The translations under genes and the position numbers were made by a program. From positions 1 through 5,362 of the forward strand of contig JAGNRX010000094.1 in NCBI GenBank assembly GCA_017988355.1: DNA of 5,362 nucleotides, read 5' to 3'. Positions 5,337-5,362 of the stretch are shown in pieces. Position 1 is the stretch's first letter, and each line of letters begins with the position of its first letter. The notes under the pieces are model-generated. The model saw only the letters and a list, made by a program, of their open reading frames with translations, was not told where the DNA came from and ran no database searches. This stretch comes from Bacteroidales bacterium (GTDB taxonomy: Bacteria; Bacteroidota; Bacteroidia; Bacteroidales; P3).

Positions 5337-5362
5337 TTAATCGTACATTACTACTAAGAATT
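5337..5362 (-). CDS. Possible C-terminal end of a minus-strand gene (window edge)
   Basis: On the minus strand one frame reads from the window edge as FLVVMYD followed by TAA at 5339-5337, placing a stop 23 bases before the terminator hairpin. Another frame (ILSSNVRLIID, stop at 5328-5326) is also open, so the frame is not certain. No family can be recognised from so few codons. The case for a gene rests mostly on the terminator orientation. Confidence 0.3.

Noticed and set aside
1..5362. tRNA, rRNA, riboswitch or insertion sequence
   Set aside because: No cloverleaf, conserved rRNA stretch, riboswitch core, transposase or terminal inverted repeats were seen on either strand.

Overview
The window comes from an AT-rich Bacteroidota genome, most likely a member of the order Bacteroidales. 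Support for this: promoter boxes of the Bacteroidota type TAnnTTTG lie upstream of three genes; no gene has a clear Shine-Dalgarno sequence; signal peptides end in a small residue followed by Gln; and the gene families (an RND pump followed by a small PII-like protein, a YqaA-type membrane protein) fit this group. This rests on sequence features, not on a database search.

Layout. (1) Bases 1-747: the end of an RND efflux pump gene, a 96-residue PII/CutA-like protein that starts 2 bases later, and a strong intrinsic terminator. (2) Bases 748-945: non-coding, holding a degenerate array with a 21-bp period (761-907) and a promoter-like box directly before yqaA. (3) Bases 946-4091: three same-strand genes, namely a YqaA/DedA-like membrane protein, a secreted coiled-coil protein with a beta-rich C-terminus, and an amidohydrolase of the methylthioadenosine/S-adenosylhomocysteine deaminase type (mtaD), closed by a terminator. 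(4) Bases 4092-4581: a gene-free stretch between convergent genes, holding a second, longer array (4160-4373) with a 21/22-bp period and near-palindromic GATGGGCATC cores, then the terminator of the minus-strand gene. (5) Bases 4582-5190, minus strand: a small exported beta-rich protein with its own promoter box. (6) Bases 5191-5362: that promoter region, a bidirectional-looking terminator, and possibly the last codons of another minus-strand gene.

The genes do not form one obvious pathway. The RND pump and PII-like protein probably work together, with the small protein as a regulatory partner of the envelope pump. The coiled-coil gene and mtaD are probably co-transcribed (21-base gap, no terminator) but have no evident shared function. 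The least explained part of the window is the pair of 21-bp-periodic arrays that bracket the yqaA / coiled-coil / mtaD block. They keep phase over many units, share a loose consensus, are non-coding, and do not look like CRISPR or an insertion sequence. The second array changes from A/T-rich units to palindromic units midway and then back again.
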